Shown: one piece after another, positions 50,156-58,355 of the stretch
Position numbering within the stretch: the first letter of the stretch is position 1
How the letters are laid out: each line of letters begins with the position of its first letter
Assembly: GCA_963784135.1 (NCBI GenBank)
Contig: CAWAQG010000014.1
Span: 1 to 64,000, forward strand
DNA from: JADFXI01 sp963784135
Lineage (GTDB): Bacteria; Nitrospirota; Thermodesulfovibrionia; Thermodesulfovibrionales; Dissulfurispiraceae
Direction of reading: 5' to 3'
Length of the DNA stretch: 64,000 nt
Notes under the pieces: generated by a model
What the model was told of the DNA's origin: nothing
What the model saw: only the letters and a program-made list of their open reading frames with translations
Databases searched by the model: none
Made by a program: the position numbers and the translations under genes

Positions 50156-51136
50156 ATGGAAGATATTCTTTCGCAGGATGAAGTTGATGCCCTACTAAAG
50201 GGGATCTCTGAAGGAGAGGTCGAAACAGAGAAGCTCGAGGACACTTCCGGAGTCAAGGCATATGATTTTACCGGACAGGAGAAGATTGTCAGGGGGAGGA
50301 TGCCTTCTCTTGATATTGCCAACGAGCGGCTGGCCAGGAACTTCCGCCTTTCTCTGTCTGCCGCGATCAGGCATATGGTGGATGTCACTAACGTCAACGT
50401 CACTATTACCAAATTTTATGATTTTATGAGAGGCGTTCCATTCCCTTCGAGCATAAATATTTTCAAAATGGAGCCGCTCAGAGGCTTCGGGCTCCTGGTG
50501 TTTGACGCCTCAATGATATTCAGCCTTATCGAGTATTTTTTTGGCGGCACCGGGAAAGGTTACTATAAACCCGAGGGAAGGGAGTTTACTCCTATTGAGC
50601 AGAAAATCATCCATAAAGTAGTCATAATGTTTTTTGACGACATGGAGGACGCATGGAAGCCGGTGCATCCGATAAAGCCTGTTTACGTGCGTTCTGAAAT
50701 GAACCCCCAGTTTGTTACTATTGTTACCCCGGTTGACGTTGTCATTAAAGTAGAGTTTGTCCTTGAGATAGAAGGCAGGCTGTGCAAGGCTTTTCTCTGC
50801 ATCCCTTACGGGGCGGTAGAGCCGATAAAAGAGAAATTGTACAGCGCATTTTCCGCGGACAGGGATGAACTGGATATTAAATGGCTTGAGCGGTTAAAGG
50901 AGCGGCTGAAAGAGACATCTGTCACTGTGACCGGCGTTCTTGGCAGTACAATACTCCCTGTAAGCGATGTGCTCGCGCTGAAAGAGGATGATGTGCTTGT
51001 CCTTGATACCAATGTAGATGATGACCTTGGAGTGACAGTTGAGGGATTTGTCAAGTTTAAAGCCAAATTTGGCCTGTTCAAGGGATACAGGGCTGTAAAA
51101 ATAACCAAGGCGATGCAGGACATCGGCAAAATCTGA
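50156..51136 (+). CDS. fliM: Flagellar motor switch protein FliM
   Basis: A 326-residue switch protein. It opens with the EIDALL-like motif (ILSQDEVDALLKGIS) that binds CheY-P and has the CheC-like middle domain (LDIANERLARNFRLSLSAAI, EYFFGGTGKGYY, FTPIEQKIIHKVVIMFFDD) and a C-terminal SpoA domain (VTVTGVLGSTILPVSDVLAL). It joins FliG to FliN in the C-ring. A GAGG site sits seven bases before the ATG, and fliN follows after 14 bases. Confidence 0.95.
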   Translation: MEDILSQDEVDALLKGISEGEVETEKLEDTSGVKAYDFTGQEKIVRGRMPSLDIANERLARNFRLSLSAAIRHMVDVTNVNVTITKFYDFMRGVPFPSSINIFKMEPLRGFGLLVFDASMIFSLIEYFFGGTGKGYYKPEGREFTPIEQKIIHKVVIMFFDDMEDAWKPVHPIKPVYVRSEMNPQFVTIVTPVDVVIKVEFVLEIEGRLCKAFLCIPYGAVEPIKEKLYSAFSADRDELDIKWLERLKERLKETSVTVTGVLGSTILPVSDVLALKEDDVLVLDTNVDDDLGVTVEGFVKFKAKFGLFKGYRAVKITKAMQDIGKI

Positions 51137-51150
51137 AGGGAGATAAAATA

Positions 51151-51480
51151 ATGGCGGATGAGCTAAAGAATCCGGAAGTGCCGGAGTTTAAGGGAGAGGT
51201 CCAACCACCCCAACCTGTTCAGCGTGATATCAATTTTATCCTTGATGTCCCTCTTGAACTGATGGTAGTTATCGGGAGCACAAAAATCCTCATTCAGGAG
51301 CTGTTGCAGCTTGGACAGGGCTCGGTCATCGCTCTTGATAAGCTGGCCGGCGAGCCTATGGAGGTGTACGTGAATCAAAAGCTTATCGGCAGGGGAGAGG
51401 TGGTTGTGGTCAATGAAAAATTCGGCATCAGATTAACGGACATCGTGAGCCCTACTGAAAGGGTGAGACAATTAAGATGA
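51151..51480 (+). CDS. fliN: Flagellar motor switch protein FliN
   Basis: A 109-residue SpoA-domain protein (INFILDVPLELMVVIGSTKI, LLQLGQGSVIALDKLAGEPM, YVNQKLIGRGEVVVVNEKFG, IRLTDIVSPTERVRQL). It forms the base of the C-ring and docks FliH for export. Its length is typical. In most genomes fliO follows directly; here a 181-bp inverted-repeat element lies between. Confidence 0.95.
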   Translation: MADELKNPEVPEFKGEVQPPQPVQRDINFILDVPLELMVVIGSTKILIQELLQLGQGSVIALDKLAGEPMEVYVNQKLIGRGEVVVVNEKFGIRLTDIVSPTERVRQLR

Positions 51481-51482
51481 CC

Positions 51483-51663
51483 GCAATTCAGACAGTACGG
51501 GGTTGTTTTTCTGCAGTCGAGCGCCTGGGTTATCGGCAGTGGGCGAGTAACGCCGAGCCCACATATTCACCTGGAACACAGATGATATTCCGTATAGACA
51601 GCAGGGCTGGCACAGCGGACTATTCGTTCGCAAAGAAAAATTACCCCGTGCTGTCTGAATTGC
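51483..51663. mobile_element. 181-bp MITE-like element between fliN and fliO
   Basis: Arms 51483-51503 and 51643-51663 (GCAATTCAGACAG...CGGGGT) are inverted with one mismatch in 21 bases, and looser pairing runs on for about ten more. The inside contains CCTGGGTTATCGGCAGTGGG and GAGCCCACATAT, nearly identical to the core of the element at 31530-31699 read on minus. No flanking duplication is visible, so it is older or the ends are worn. It interrupts a compact operon. A 69-codon open frame through it (51477-51686) overlaps fliN by ATGA but is judged a by-product. Confidence 0.75.
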
Positions 51664-51676
51664 AGCGAGGTTGCAG

Positions 51677-52003
51677 ATGGGATTAGAGGTGGTCAAGGTT
51701 TTTGCGGCCTTACTGATCACCCTTGCTGCGGTTTATCTGCTGCTCAGGTTTCTAAAGCAAAAGATGCTGCCGCATAAGGGGATGATAGAGATGCTTCAGT
51801 ATCAGTCATTCGGCCCCAAAAGAGGCATAGCTCTTATTAAGGTACTTAATGACTACATGGCGGTCGGGATCACCGATCAGAAGATCTCGCTTCTGGGCAA
51901 CCTGAATCGGGAAGTAGTCGAAGAAGCGCTGAAATCACAGGGAACGGAAGACAGTTTGCAGAATACTAAACACAAATGGCTAAGGGGAAAACACAATGGC
52001 TAA
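51677..52003 (+). CDS. fliO: Flagellar biosynthesis protein FliO
   Basis: A 108-residue protein with one N-terminal membrane helix (VKVFAALLITLAAVYLLLRF) and the FliO cytoplasmic domain (MIEMLQYQSFGPKRGIALIK, VGITDQKISLLGNL). FliO helps stabilise FliP while the export gate forms. The ATG at 51677 has GAGG upstream; the gene begins 13 bases after the MITE-like element. Its end overlaps the fliP start by eight bases within a palindromic repeat. Confidence 0.87.
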   Translation: MGLEVVKVFAALLITLAAVYLLLRFLKQKMLPHKGMIEMLQYQSFGPKRGIALIKVLNDYMAVGITDQKISLLGNLNREVVEEALKSQGTEDSLQNTKHKWLRGKHNG

Positions 52004-52120
52004 GGGCAAAGGGCCAAAGGCTGAAGGTCCAGGAAAAGAAAGAATACAAAGCCGGCCTGTGTTTTTGTTTTTGACCTTTTGCCTTTCGCCCCTGGCCTTT
52101 TGCCTTGTTTTGCCTTCGGC
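51976..52120. repeat. Heptamer palindrome across the fliO end and fliP start
   Basis: Left arm units GGCAAAG, GGCCAAA, GGCTGAA (about 52004-52030) pair with right arm CCTTTTGCCTTTCGCC, CCTGGCC, TTTTGCC (about 52075-52119). CACAAATGGCTAAGGGG and CACAATGGCTAAGGG are direct copies just before it. The right arm encodes the hydrophobic part of the FliP signal peptide. Confidence 0.75.
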
Positions 52121-52793
52121 TGTTTTTGCCGCCCCTGCGCCCCCTGCTGCCGGCGGCGGTTTTTTTGGCATGTCGACGCCGCTTGAATTGCTTCTGTTTA
52201 TGACACTGTTGTCCATATTGCCGGCAATACTTGTCATGGTCACCTCATTTACGCGGATTATTGTAGTGCTTTCTTTTCTCCGGCAGGCGCTCGGCACTCC
52301 TTCGGTGCCGCCGACGCAAGTGCTTATAGGGTTGTCCCTTTTTATCACATTTTTTATTATGTCACCGGTACTGGACAGGATTTACGCAGATGCGTATCAA
52401 CCTTATTCCAGGAAAGAGATCGGGGCTGAAGATGCGCTTAACAAGGCGTCTGTTCCTCTGAAGGAGTTTATGCTTAAACAGACAAAAGAGAAAGAGCTCG
52501 CTTTTTTTCTCAGGATGTCCAAATCGGAGAACCCTGCAAAACCGATGGATTTACCCATGCGCGTGGTCATCCCTGCCTTTGCTATCGGCGAGCTTAAGAA
52601 AGCATTTGAAATAGGGTTCCTTATTTTTCTTCCATTTCTGGTCATTGACATGGTTGTTGCGAGCATACTGCTCTCCATGGGTATGATGATGCTCCCTCCT
52701 ATTATGGTTTCCCTGCCCTTCAAATTGCTGCTTTTTGTCCTGGTGGATGGATGGGAACTCCTGATAGGTTCTCTTATCCGGGGGTTCAGATGA
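51996..52793 (+). CDS. fliP: Flagellar export gate protein FliP
   Basis: A 265-residue gate protein. A cleavable signal (VFLFLTFCLSPLAFCLVLPS) precedes four membrane helices with the family motifs LPAILVMVTSFTRIIVVLSF, LRQALGTPSVPPTQVLIGLS, PAFAIGELKKAFEIGFLIFL and DMVVASILLSMGMMMLPPIM. Together with FliQ and FliR it forms the core of the export gate. The first 30 residues are encoded by a palindromic repeat; a shorter start after it is not available with a signal sequence. It overlaps fliO and fliQ by a few bases. Confidence 0.93.
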   Translation: MAKGKGPKAEGPGKERIQSRPVFLFLTFCLSPLAFCLVLPSAVFAAPAPPAAGGGFFGMSTPLELLLFMTLLSILPAILVMVTSFTRIIVVLSFLRQALGTPSVPPTQVLIGLSLFITFFIMSPVLDRIYADAYQPYSRKEIGAEDALNKASVPLKEFMLKQTKEKELAFFLRMSKSENPAKPMDLPMRVVIPAFAIGELKKAFEIGFLIFLPFLVIDMVVASILLSMGMMMLPPIMVSLPFKLLLFVLVDGWELLIGSLIRGFR

Positions 52794-53059
52794 CAATTGA
52801 GCTGTTAAACCAGATTTCCAGGCAGACATTTACAACTATTCTGTTGGTAGGCGGGCCCGTATTGCTGGTGAGCCTTGTCATCGGATTGATGATAGCACTT
52901 TTCCAGGCGGTCACGTCGCTGCAGGAGATGACCTTGACCTTTGTTCCGAAGATTATCGCGGTATTTATCACCTTGCTTGTTGCGCTTCCATGGATGGTAA
53001 AGGTGCTGGTCGGTTTTACGGAGAGTATTTTTAATAGTATACCTCTTTATGTGAGGTGA
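52790..53059 (+). CDS. fliQ: Flagellar export gate protein FliQ
   Basis: An 89-residue protein with two membrane helices (TTILLVGGPVLLVSLVIGLM and FVPKIIAVFITLLVALPWMV) and the FliQ signature IALFQAVTSLQEMTLTFVPK. It forms part of the FliPQR helical gate. The ATG at 52790 overlaps the fliP stop by four bases; an upstream in-frame start at 52751 would lie well inside fliP and is less likely. Confidence 0.95.
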   Translation: MTIELLNQISRQTFTTILLVGGPVLLVSLVIGLMIALFQAVTSLQEMTLTFVPKIIAVFITLLVALPWMVKVLVGFTESIFNSIPLYVR

Positions 53060-53066
53060 AAATATT

Positions 53067-53804
53067 ATGGAACTGTATAACGTAATAAACATCTATGCCG
53101 ACAAAGTCATTCCCGTATTCATCAGGGTAGCGGTCATTCTGGCCTTTATCCCTTTTATCGGCGCACAGCAAACACCGGTAATGATAAGGGCGGGCCTTGC
53201 CCTTGCGCTTACGGTGATGCTCCTTCCGATAGTGAAGGTTGATATGTCTAATCCGGCAAGGGCAATTTTCGAGGCTTTTTTTGTGGGTGTGGCGATGGGA
53301 TTAACTGCGCGAATAATCCTGGGAGCTATTGATATGGCTGCGCAATGGATGAGCGTGGAGATGGGTTTAACGGTGGCGGCGGTTTTCAATCCCCTGTTTC
53401 AGGAGCAACTGGGCCCGATCAGTCTCTTCTATACAATGTTGTCCATGACGTTATTTTTTTTATTCGACATGCATTTTTATTTCATCGAGGGTATAGTGCG
53501 CAGCTTTGATATTACCGGCATTAACTATAACGGCGTGTTCAGTTCCGTCATAAAACTGAATGCACTTTTTTTCCCGCTTGCATTTAAGATAGCGGCCCCT
53601 GTGCTGGTTGTACAGGTGCTGACAAACCTGGCTATGGGATTTCTTACAAAAGCAATTCCGCAGGCGAACATTTTTTTCATAAGCATGCCGTTGGTCATAG
53701 TTCTGGGTATTGTATTCATAGTTCTGTCAATGCCGGTAAGCATAGCGGTCATTGAAAAAGCATTCACCAGCATGAAAGACACCATTATGGTGATCACGAG
53801 ATGA
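53067..53804 (+). CDS. fliR: Flagellar export gate protein FliR
   Basis: A 245-residue protein with about six membrane helices and FliR motifs (FIRVAVILAFIPFIGAQQTP, GLTARIILGAIDMAAQWMSV, MTLFFLFDMHFYFIEGIVRS, FFISMPLVIVLGIVFIVLSM). It caps the FliPQ ring and contacts FlhB, whose gene follows. It starts seven bases after fliQ. Confidence 0.94.
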   Translation: MELYNVINIYADKVIPVFIRVAVILAFIPFIGAQQTPVMIRAGLALALTVMLLPIVKVDMSNPARAIFEAFFVGVAMGLTARIILGAIDMAAQWMSVEMGLTVAAVFNPLFQEQLGPISLFYTMLSMTLFFLFDMHFYFIEGIVRSFDITGINYNGVFSSVIKLNALFFPLAFKIAAPVLVVQVLTNLAMGFLTKAIPQANIFFISMPLVIVLGIVFIVLSMPVSIAVIEKAFTSMKDTIMVITR

Positions 53805-53810
53805 AAGGAC

Positions 53811-53892
53811 AGGCTAAGGTTAAGGTTGAGGTTAAGAAGACCAAGACTAAGACAACATCTTTTAGGTGTTTCTTAACCTTTACCTTAACCTG
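53811..53892. repeat. Hexamer palindrome between fliR and flhB
   Basis: Left arm AGGCTAAGGTTAAGGTTGAG then GTTAAG; right arm CTTAACCTTTACCTTAACCT. The unit here is six bases (GGTTAA), unlike the seven-base family, so it is a parallel case of the same design. Confidence 0.72.
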
Positions 53893-53908
53893 TTTTTAGG
53901 AGAGAGGG

Positions 53909-54973
53909 ATGGCTGAAGAGTTTCAGGAGAAAACTGAACAGGCGACGGGGCGAAGACGTGAAAAAGAACGTGAACAGGGCCATATCCCCCAAAGCAAGGA
54001 CCTCACCGGCATCATGCCGCTCTGGGTGGTATTCCTGTATTTTTCTTTTGGCGGCTTCATGTTTACGATGCTGGTCACTTATTTAAGGTCAGCGCTGCAA
54101 AGAGGGTTTGAGGTTTCGCTGACGGAGACCACTTTCGTGGAAATATTCAGGGCTGACTCCATCAGAACGCTTTTAATGATGGCCCCCCTGTTTTTGTCGG
54201 TGCCCATAGCCGTTATGACCGTACATTTTCTGCAAAGCGGTTTTTTAATATCAACCAAGCCGCTGAGCCAGGGCTTCTCGAAAATCAACCCGCTGGAGGG
54301 GATAAAAAGGTTTTTCAGCATCAGAATTATTTTCGAGTTGGCAAAGAGCATATTTAAGGTGATAGTCCTCGGCGCCGTTCTTTATCTGCTTATAAAAAAG
54401 CAGCTCGTGAATCTTCCTCTTCTTCCCGATATGGATGCTTCGGGTATTGCGCAGTTTACTTTGGTGCAGGTAAAAAAGCTTATGCTGACGGCTGTTGAGG
54501 TCCTCTCTGTTTTCGCCGTTGCTGATTTTGCATACCAGCGCTGGCAGTATTCACGAGACCTGAGAATGTCAAAACAGGAAGTGAGGGAAGAACATAAGGA
54601 GATGGAGGGCGACCCGAGGGTCAAGGCCAGGATAAGGAGTCTTCAGAGAGAGATGGCGCGCAGAAGAATGATGCAGGAGGTACCGAAGGCGGATGTGGTA
54701 ATTACCAACCCTACCCATTTTGCCGTTGCGCTTAAATACGATTCAACCAAAATGGCAGCGCCTGCTGTTGTGGCAAAAGGGGCCAATCTGCTCGCCGAGA
54801 AGATAAAAGAGATAGCAAAAGCACATGGGGTGCCGGTCGTTGAAGATAAACCGCTCGCGAGGTCTTTATATAAACTTGAGCTTGATCAGGAAATCCCTGA
54901 GGTCTTTTACAAGGCGTTTGCTGCAATACTCGCTAATGTTTATAAATTGAAAGGGAGAATAAGAAACAGGTGA
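53909..54973 (+). CDS. flhB: Flagellar export switch protein FlhB
   Basis: A 354-residue protein. Four membrane helices (about 35-55, 88-110, 140-163, 190-208) are followed by the cytoplasmic domain with the autocleavage site NPTH (Asn267-Pro268), in VVITNPTHFAVALKYDSTKM. FlhB cleavage changes export specificity from hook to filament proteins, in concert with FliK. The start EEFQEKTEQATGRRREKERE is typical. The stop codon lies within the first bases of a palindromic repeat. Confidence 0.95.
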   Translation: MAEEFQEKTEQATGRRREKEREQGHIPQSKDLTGIMPLWVVFLYFSFGGFMFTMLVTYLRSALQRGFEVSLTETTFVEIFRADSIRTLLMMAPLFLSVPIAVMTVHFLQSGFLISTKPLSQGFSKINPLEGIKRFFSIRIIFELAKSIFKVIVLGAVLYLLIKKQLVNLPLLPDMDASGIAQFTLVQVKKLMLTAVEVLSVFAVADFAYQRWQYSRDLRMSKQEVREEHKEMEGDPRVKARIRSLQREMARRRMMQEVPKADVVITNPTHFAVALKYDSTKMAAPAVVAKGANLLAEKIKEIAKAHGVPVVEDKPLARSLYKLELDQEIPEVFYKAFAAILANVYKLKGRIRNR

Positions 54974-55053
54974 TGGGTAATAGGTCATGGGTTATGGGAA
55001 AGGCTAAAAAGTTTTTTTTGACCTATAACCTATTACCCATGACCAATTACCTG
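54967..55053. repeat. Heptamer palindrome between flhB and flhA
   Basis: CAGGTGATGGGTAATAGGTC and its mate CCTATTACCCATGACCAATT then ACCTG pair over about 30 bases; the loop is GGGAAAGGCTAAAAAG. The flhB stop lies in the left arm and the flhA ATG is 11 bases after the right arm. Confidence 0.8.
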
Positions 55054-55063
55054 GTGTATAGTT

Positions 55064-57109
55064 ATGCTTGAAAAACTCTTAAAACAGAGCGACATTATAT
55101 TGGCAGTCGGCATTGTGCTGATCCTCGGATTGATGATCATTCCCATGCCTCCGCTGCTGCTCGATCTTTTTTTATCGTTCAGCATTACACTGTCCATAGT
55201 TGTACTGCTTGTTTCGTCCTATACTGAGCGGCCCCTTGATTTTTCCGTATTCCCTTCCATGCTGCTGATATCTACGCTATTCAGGCTCTCTTTGAATATC
55301 GCCTCCACACGCCTTATTCTCATGAGGGGCGATACCGGCACCGAGGCTGCCGGACGAGTCATTAAAGCCTTCGGAGAATTTGTAGTCGGCGGTAACTTCG
55401 TCGTAGGTTTCGTCATTTTTTTCATTTTGGTAATTATAAATTTCGTCGTTATTACAAAGGGCGCCGGCAGGATTGCCGAGGTTTCAGCCAGGTTTACCCT
55501 CGATGCAATGCCCGGCAAGCAAATGAGTATCGATGCAGACCTGAACGCCGGACTTATAGATGATAAACAGGCCCGGCAGAGAAGGAAGGACATAAGCAGG
55601 GAGGCTGATTTCTACGGGTCTATGGACGGTGCGAGCAAATTTGTCAGGGGAGATGCTATTGCCGCCATAATTATAATGATAATAAATATCATCGGCGGCT
55701 TTCTCATCGGGGTACTCCAGAAGGGCATGCCAATGGCAGAGGCGGCGCAGACCTATACCATACTCACCATAGGTGAAGGACTGGTTGCGCAGATCCCGGC
55801 ACTGGTCACCTCAACTGCCGCCGGTATTATTGTCACGAGGGCCGCGTCGGAAGCCAGCCTCGGCGGCGATATGGTCCAACAGCTGTTTTCAAACCCCAAG
55901 GTGCTGGGTACGGCTGCAGGGATACTCGCTTTTTTCGGTATTGTTCCGGGTCTGCCTCATATACCTTTTTTAATGATCGCAAGCATAACCGGGGCAGGGG
56001 CGTACTTTATGAGACAAAAGCTCCCTGAAAAGGCGGCAGCGGGCCCACCTGCCGCAGGGGAACTAAAACCGCCGGAGACACTGGAATCATTGCTCCCCAT
56101 AGACCCTCTCTCTCTGGACATCGGCTACGGGCTGATACCGATTGTGGAGGAAGGCGGCCCTCTTTTGAACAGAATAAAGGCGATCAGAAGGCAGATGGTT
56201 ACGGACATGGGCTTTATTGTTCCGCCGGTGCATATAAAGGACAATTTGTCGTTGAAGCCGCATGCTTATTCGATTCTTATAAAGGGGGTCGAGGTCGCCA
56301 CCTCAGAGGTAATGCTTAATAAATACCTTGCTATTTCACCTGGTACCGAAGCTCCGGCGCTCGCAGGCATTCCGGCAAAAGATCCGGCATTTGGCTTAAA
56401 TGCGGTTTGGATTGATGAAAAGAGCAAGGAGGAAGCACATCTTGCCGGATATACGGTTGTCGATGTCCCGTCGGTCATCACGACACACCTGACCGAAATA
56501 ATAAAGAATTTTTCGAGTGAATTATTAGGCAAACAGGATGTACAGAAGCTGCTTGACAATCTCGTCAAAACCCACCCTAAAGTGGTGGAGGACATTATTC
56601 CTGCCGTGCTTAGCTTAAGCGCCGTCCACAAAGTTCTGCAAAATCTCTTGAGGGAAAGAATTTCGATCAGGAACCTTCAGACGATACTCGAAACTCTATC
56701 GGATTATGGAGCGGTCACCAAGGATACCGACGTGCTTACCGAGTATGTCAGGCAAGGGCTCGCGCGGAGCATTACAAAACAGTTGCAGGGGGCCGACGGC
56801 TCGTTATCGGTCATAGTAGTGGACCCCAAGGTGGAGCGGCAGATAATAGAGGCTGTGCAGACCACCCCGCAGGGCTCGCATCTTGCCCTCGATCCTGTGA
56901 CATCTGAAAAGATCACCGAGAGCCTGAAACGAAATTTTGAAGACGGTGTCCGCAAGGGCTATCAGCCGGTCGTGCTCTGTTCACCGTCGATAAGGAGGTT
57001 TCTGAAGAAGCTGGCTGAGAGAATTTCCGGCAGCATTATGATCATATCTCATGGCGAGGTCGCGCCTGGCACGAAGGTATTTTCGGTCGGTACGCTGAAG
57101 ATAGAATGA
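55064..57109 (+). CDS. flhA: Flagellar export gate protein FlhA
   Basis: A 681-residue protein with about eight N-terminal membrane helices and the FHIPEP-type signature region (RLSLNIASTRLILMRGDTGT, AEVSARFTLDAMPGKQMSID, READFYGSMDGASKFVRGDA) followed by the cytoplasmic ring domain (about 340-681; LAISPGTEAPALAGIPAKDP, SVIVVDPKVERQIIEAVQTT). FlhA forms the nonameric export platform. Length is typical. Confidence 0.96.
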   Translation: MLEKLLKQSDIILAVGIVLILGLMIIPMPPLLLDLFLSFSITLSIVVLLVSSYTERPLDFSVFPSMLLISTLFRLSLNIASTRLILMRGDTGTEAAGRVIKAFGEFVVGGNFVVGFVIFFILVIINFVVITKGAGRIAEVSARFTLDAMPGKQMSIDADLNAGLIDDKQARQRRKDISREADFYGSMDGASKFVRGDAIAAIIIMIINIIGGFLIGVLQKGMPMAEAAQTYTILTIGEGLVAQIPALVTSTAAGIIVTRAASEASLGGDMVQQLFSNPKVLGTAAGILAFFGIVPGLPHIPFLMIASITGAGAYFMRQKLPEKAAAGPPAAGELKPPETLESLLPIDPLSLDIGYGLIPIVEEGGPLLNRIKAIRRQMVTDMGFIVPPVHIKDNLSLKPHAYSILIKGVEVATSEVMLNKYLAISPGTEAPALAGIPAKDPAFGLNAVWIDEKSKEEAHLAGYTVVDVPSVITTHLTEIIKNFSSELLGKQDVQKLLDNLVKTHPKVVEDIIPAVLSLSAVHKVLQNLLRERISIRNLQTILETLSDYGAVTKDTDVLTEYVRQGLARSITKQLQGADGSLSVIVVDPKVERQIIEAVQTTPQGSHLALDPVTSEKITESLKRNFEDGVRKGYQPVVLCSPSIRRFLKKLAERISGSIMIISHGEVAPGTKVFSVGTLKIE

Positions 57110-57148
57110 TACATCATATGAGAGTTGCGCGTTATGGAGTTACCAAAG

Positions 57149-57262
57149 CGTCATTCCCGCGAATACGGGGTCCCCGAAAAGTCGCAGACTTTTTGGGGTG
57201 TGGGAGGCGGGTATCCAGGGGCTGAATAAATGGATGCCCGATTAAGAACTTCTGGCATGACG
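57149..57262. repeat. Composite dispersed repeat between flhA and flhF
   Basis: It opens CGTCATTCCCGCGAATACGG and closes AAGAACTTCTGGCATGACG, with an internal CCCCGAAAAGTCGCAGACTT/TTTGGGG hairpin. It combines parts seen at 6765, 11750 and 50024. Confidence 0.7.
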
Positions 57263-57317
57263 AGTTAATGTTTTTGACGCGCGACGCACAGCGCATAAAA
57301 GGGAGGGGGATGATGCG

Positions 57318-58355
57318 ATGAGGATTAAGAAATTTGTCGGCGGGAGCTTTAAGGAAGCACTGGAGACAGTGAAAAGAGAGCTTGGCTCGGATGCAATAAT
57401 ATTGTCGAGCAAATCAATAAAGACGGGCCCGTTCGGAATGCTTAATAAAGATGCGGTCGAAGTTACCGTGGCCCTTGACGAAAACGATGACTCATCGTCC
57501 AGGCCTTCTGAGAAGGCGCCTGCTTCTGAAATGGGTGACCTGCTGAAAGAGATAAAAGGGCTCAGAGAGGAGGTCTGTTATCTCAAGGAGACGCTGCGTC
57601 CGATTGTGCCCTCTCTCAGAATAGGAAAGGACAAGAAGGGACTTTTTAATCTGCTCGTGAAGCAGGGAGTTGATACCCAGTTCGCCATGCTTTTGCTGGA
57701 GAGGTCCCAGGAAACGCTCGACAGCCTGAAAAACAGTATAAAGGGTGACCTTAAAATACAGGGGCTTCTTCCTGTCGAAGATAGCGGGCTTATATTCCTC
57801 GGACCTCCCGGCGTGGGCAAAACAACAACCGTTTCCAAAGTTGCCCATCTCTTCGTATCAAAAAGAAGGCCTGTTAACCTCATCTCTCTCGATTCCGACA
57901 GGATAGGTTCTATTGCAAACATGAAAGAACTCTCCCGGCAACTGCGATGTTCTTTAAGAGTGGTGAGGAGGGTAAGTGAGCTGCCTAAAATACTATACAA
58001 GGAAATGGGGAGGGGCCCAATGCTCATCGACACACCCGGTACTGAATTCAACAATATTCTGGAGGACATTAAAGATATCTTCCCTTCAGGGTTCCCTGTC
58101 AAAAAATGCTTTCTTATGGATTCCTCTATGAACGTATCTTCGGCGCTCAAGTCATGGCAGAACTGCAAGGCCGAACTGATCGACTCAATCGGCTTTACAA
58201 AGCTTGATATGGCGACCCATTACGGGGGCCTCTACAACATTTCCATGCTTACAGGCCGGCCGCTTTCATTTATAACTACCGGGCCGGGTGTGCCGGACGA
58301 CATCAGGGTCCCCACCCCGGAGTTCCTTGCCGGCCTGATTATTGGAGGAATATAA
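57318..58355 (+). CDS. flhF: SRP-type GTPase FlhF
   Basis: A 345-residue GTPase. A basic N-domain (MRIKKFVGGSFKEALETVKR) and linker precede the SRP54/FtsY-like G-domain with P-loop GPPGVGKTTTVSKVAHL, DSDRIGSIANMKELSRQL, DTPG in the G3 position (commonly DTAG) and GFTKLDMATHYGGLYNISM. FlhF sets the pole and placement of the flagellum. The flhG gene starts on its stop codon. The divergent G3 and G1-distal residues suggest sequence drift but keep all nucleotide motifs. Confidence 0.92.
   Translation: MRIKKFVGGSFKEALETVKRELGSDAIILSSKSIKTGPFGMLNKDAVEVTVALDENDDSSSRPSEKAPASEMGDLLKEIKGLREEVCYLKETLRPIVPSLRIGKDKKGLFNLLVKQGVDTQFAMLLLERSQETLDSLKNSIKGDLKIQGLLPVEDSGLIFLGPPGVGKTTTVSKVAHLFVSKRRPVNLISLDSDRIGSIANMKELSRQLRCSLRVVRRVSELPKILYKEMGRGPMLIDTPGTEFNNILEDIKDIFPSGFPVKKCFLMDSSMNVSSALKSWQNCKAELIDSIGFTKLDMATHYGGLYNISMLTGRPLSFITTGPGVPDDIRVPTPEFLAGLIIGGI

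Noticed and set aside
51477..51686. A 69-codon frame between fliN and fliO with an ATGA overlap
   Set aside because: It lies almost wholly within the MITE-like inverted-repeat element and its product has no domain; the overlap is coincidental.
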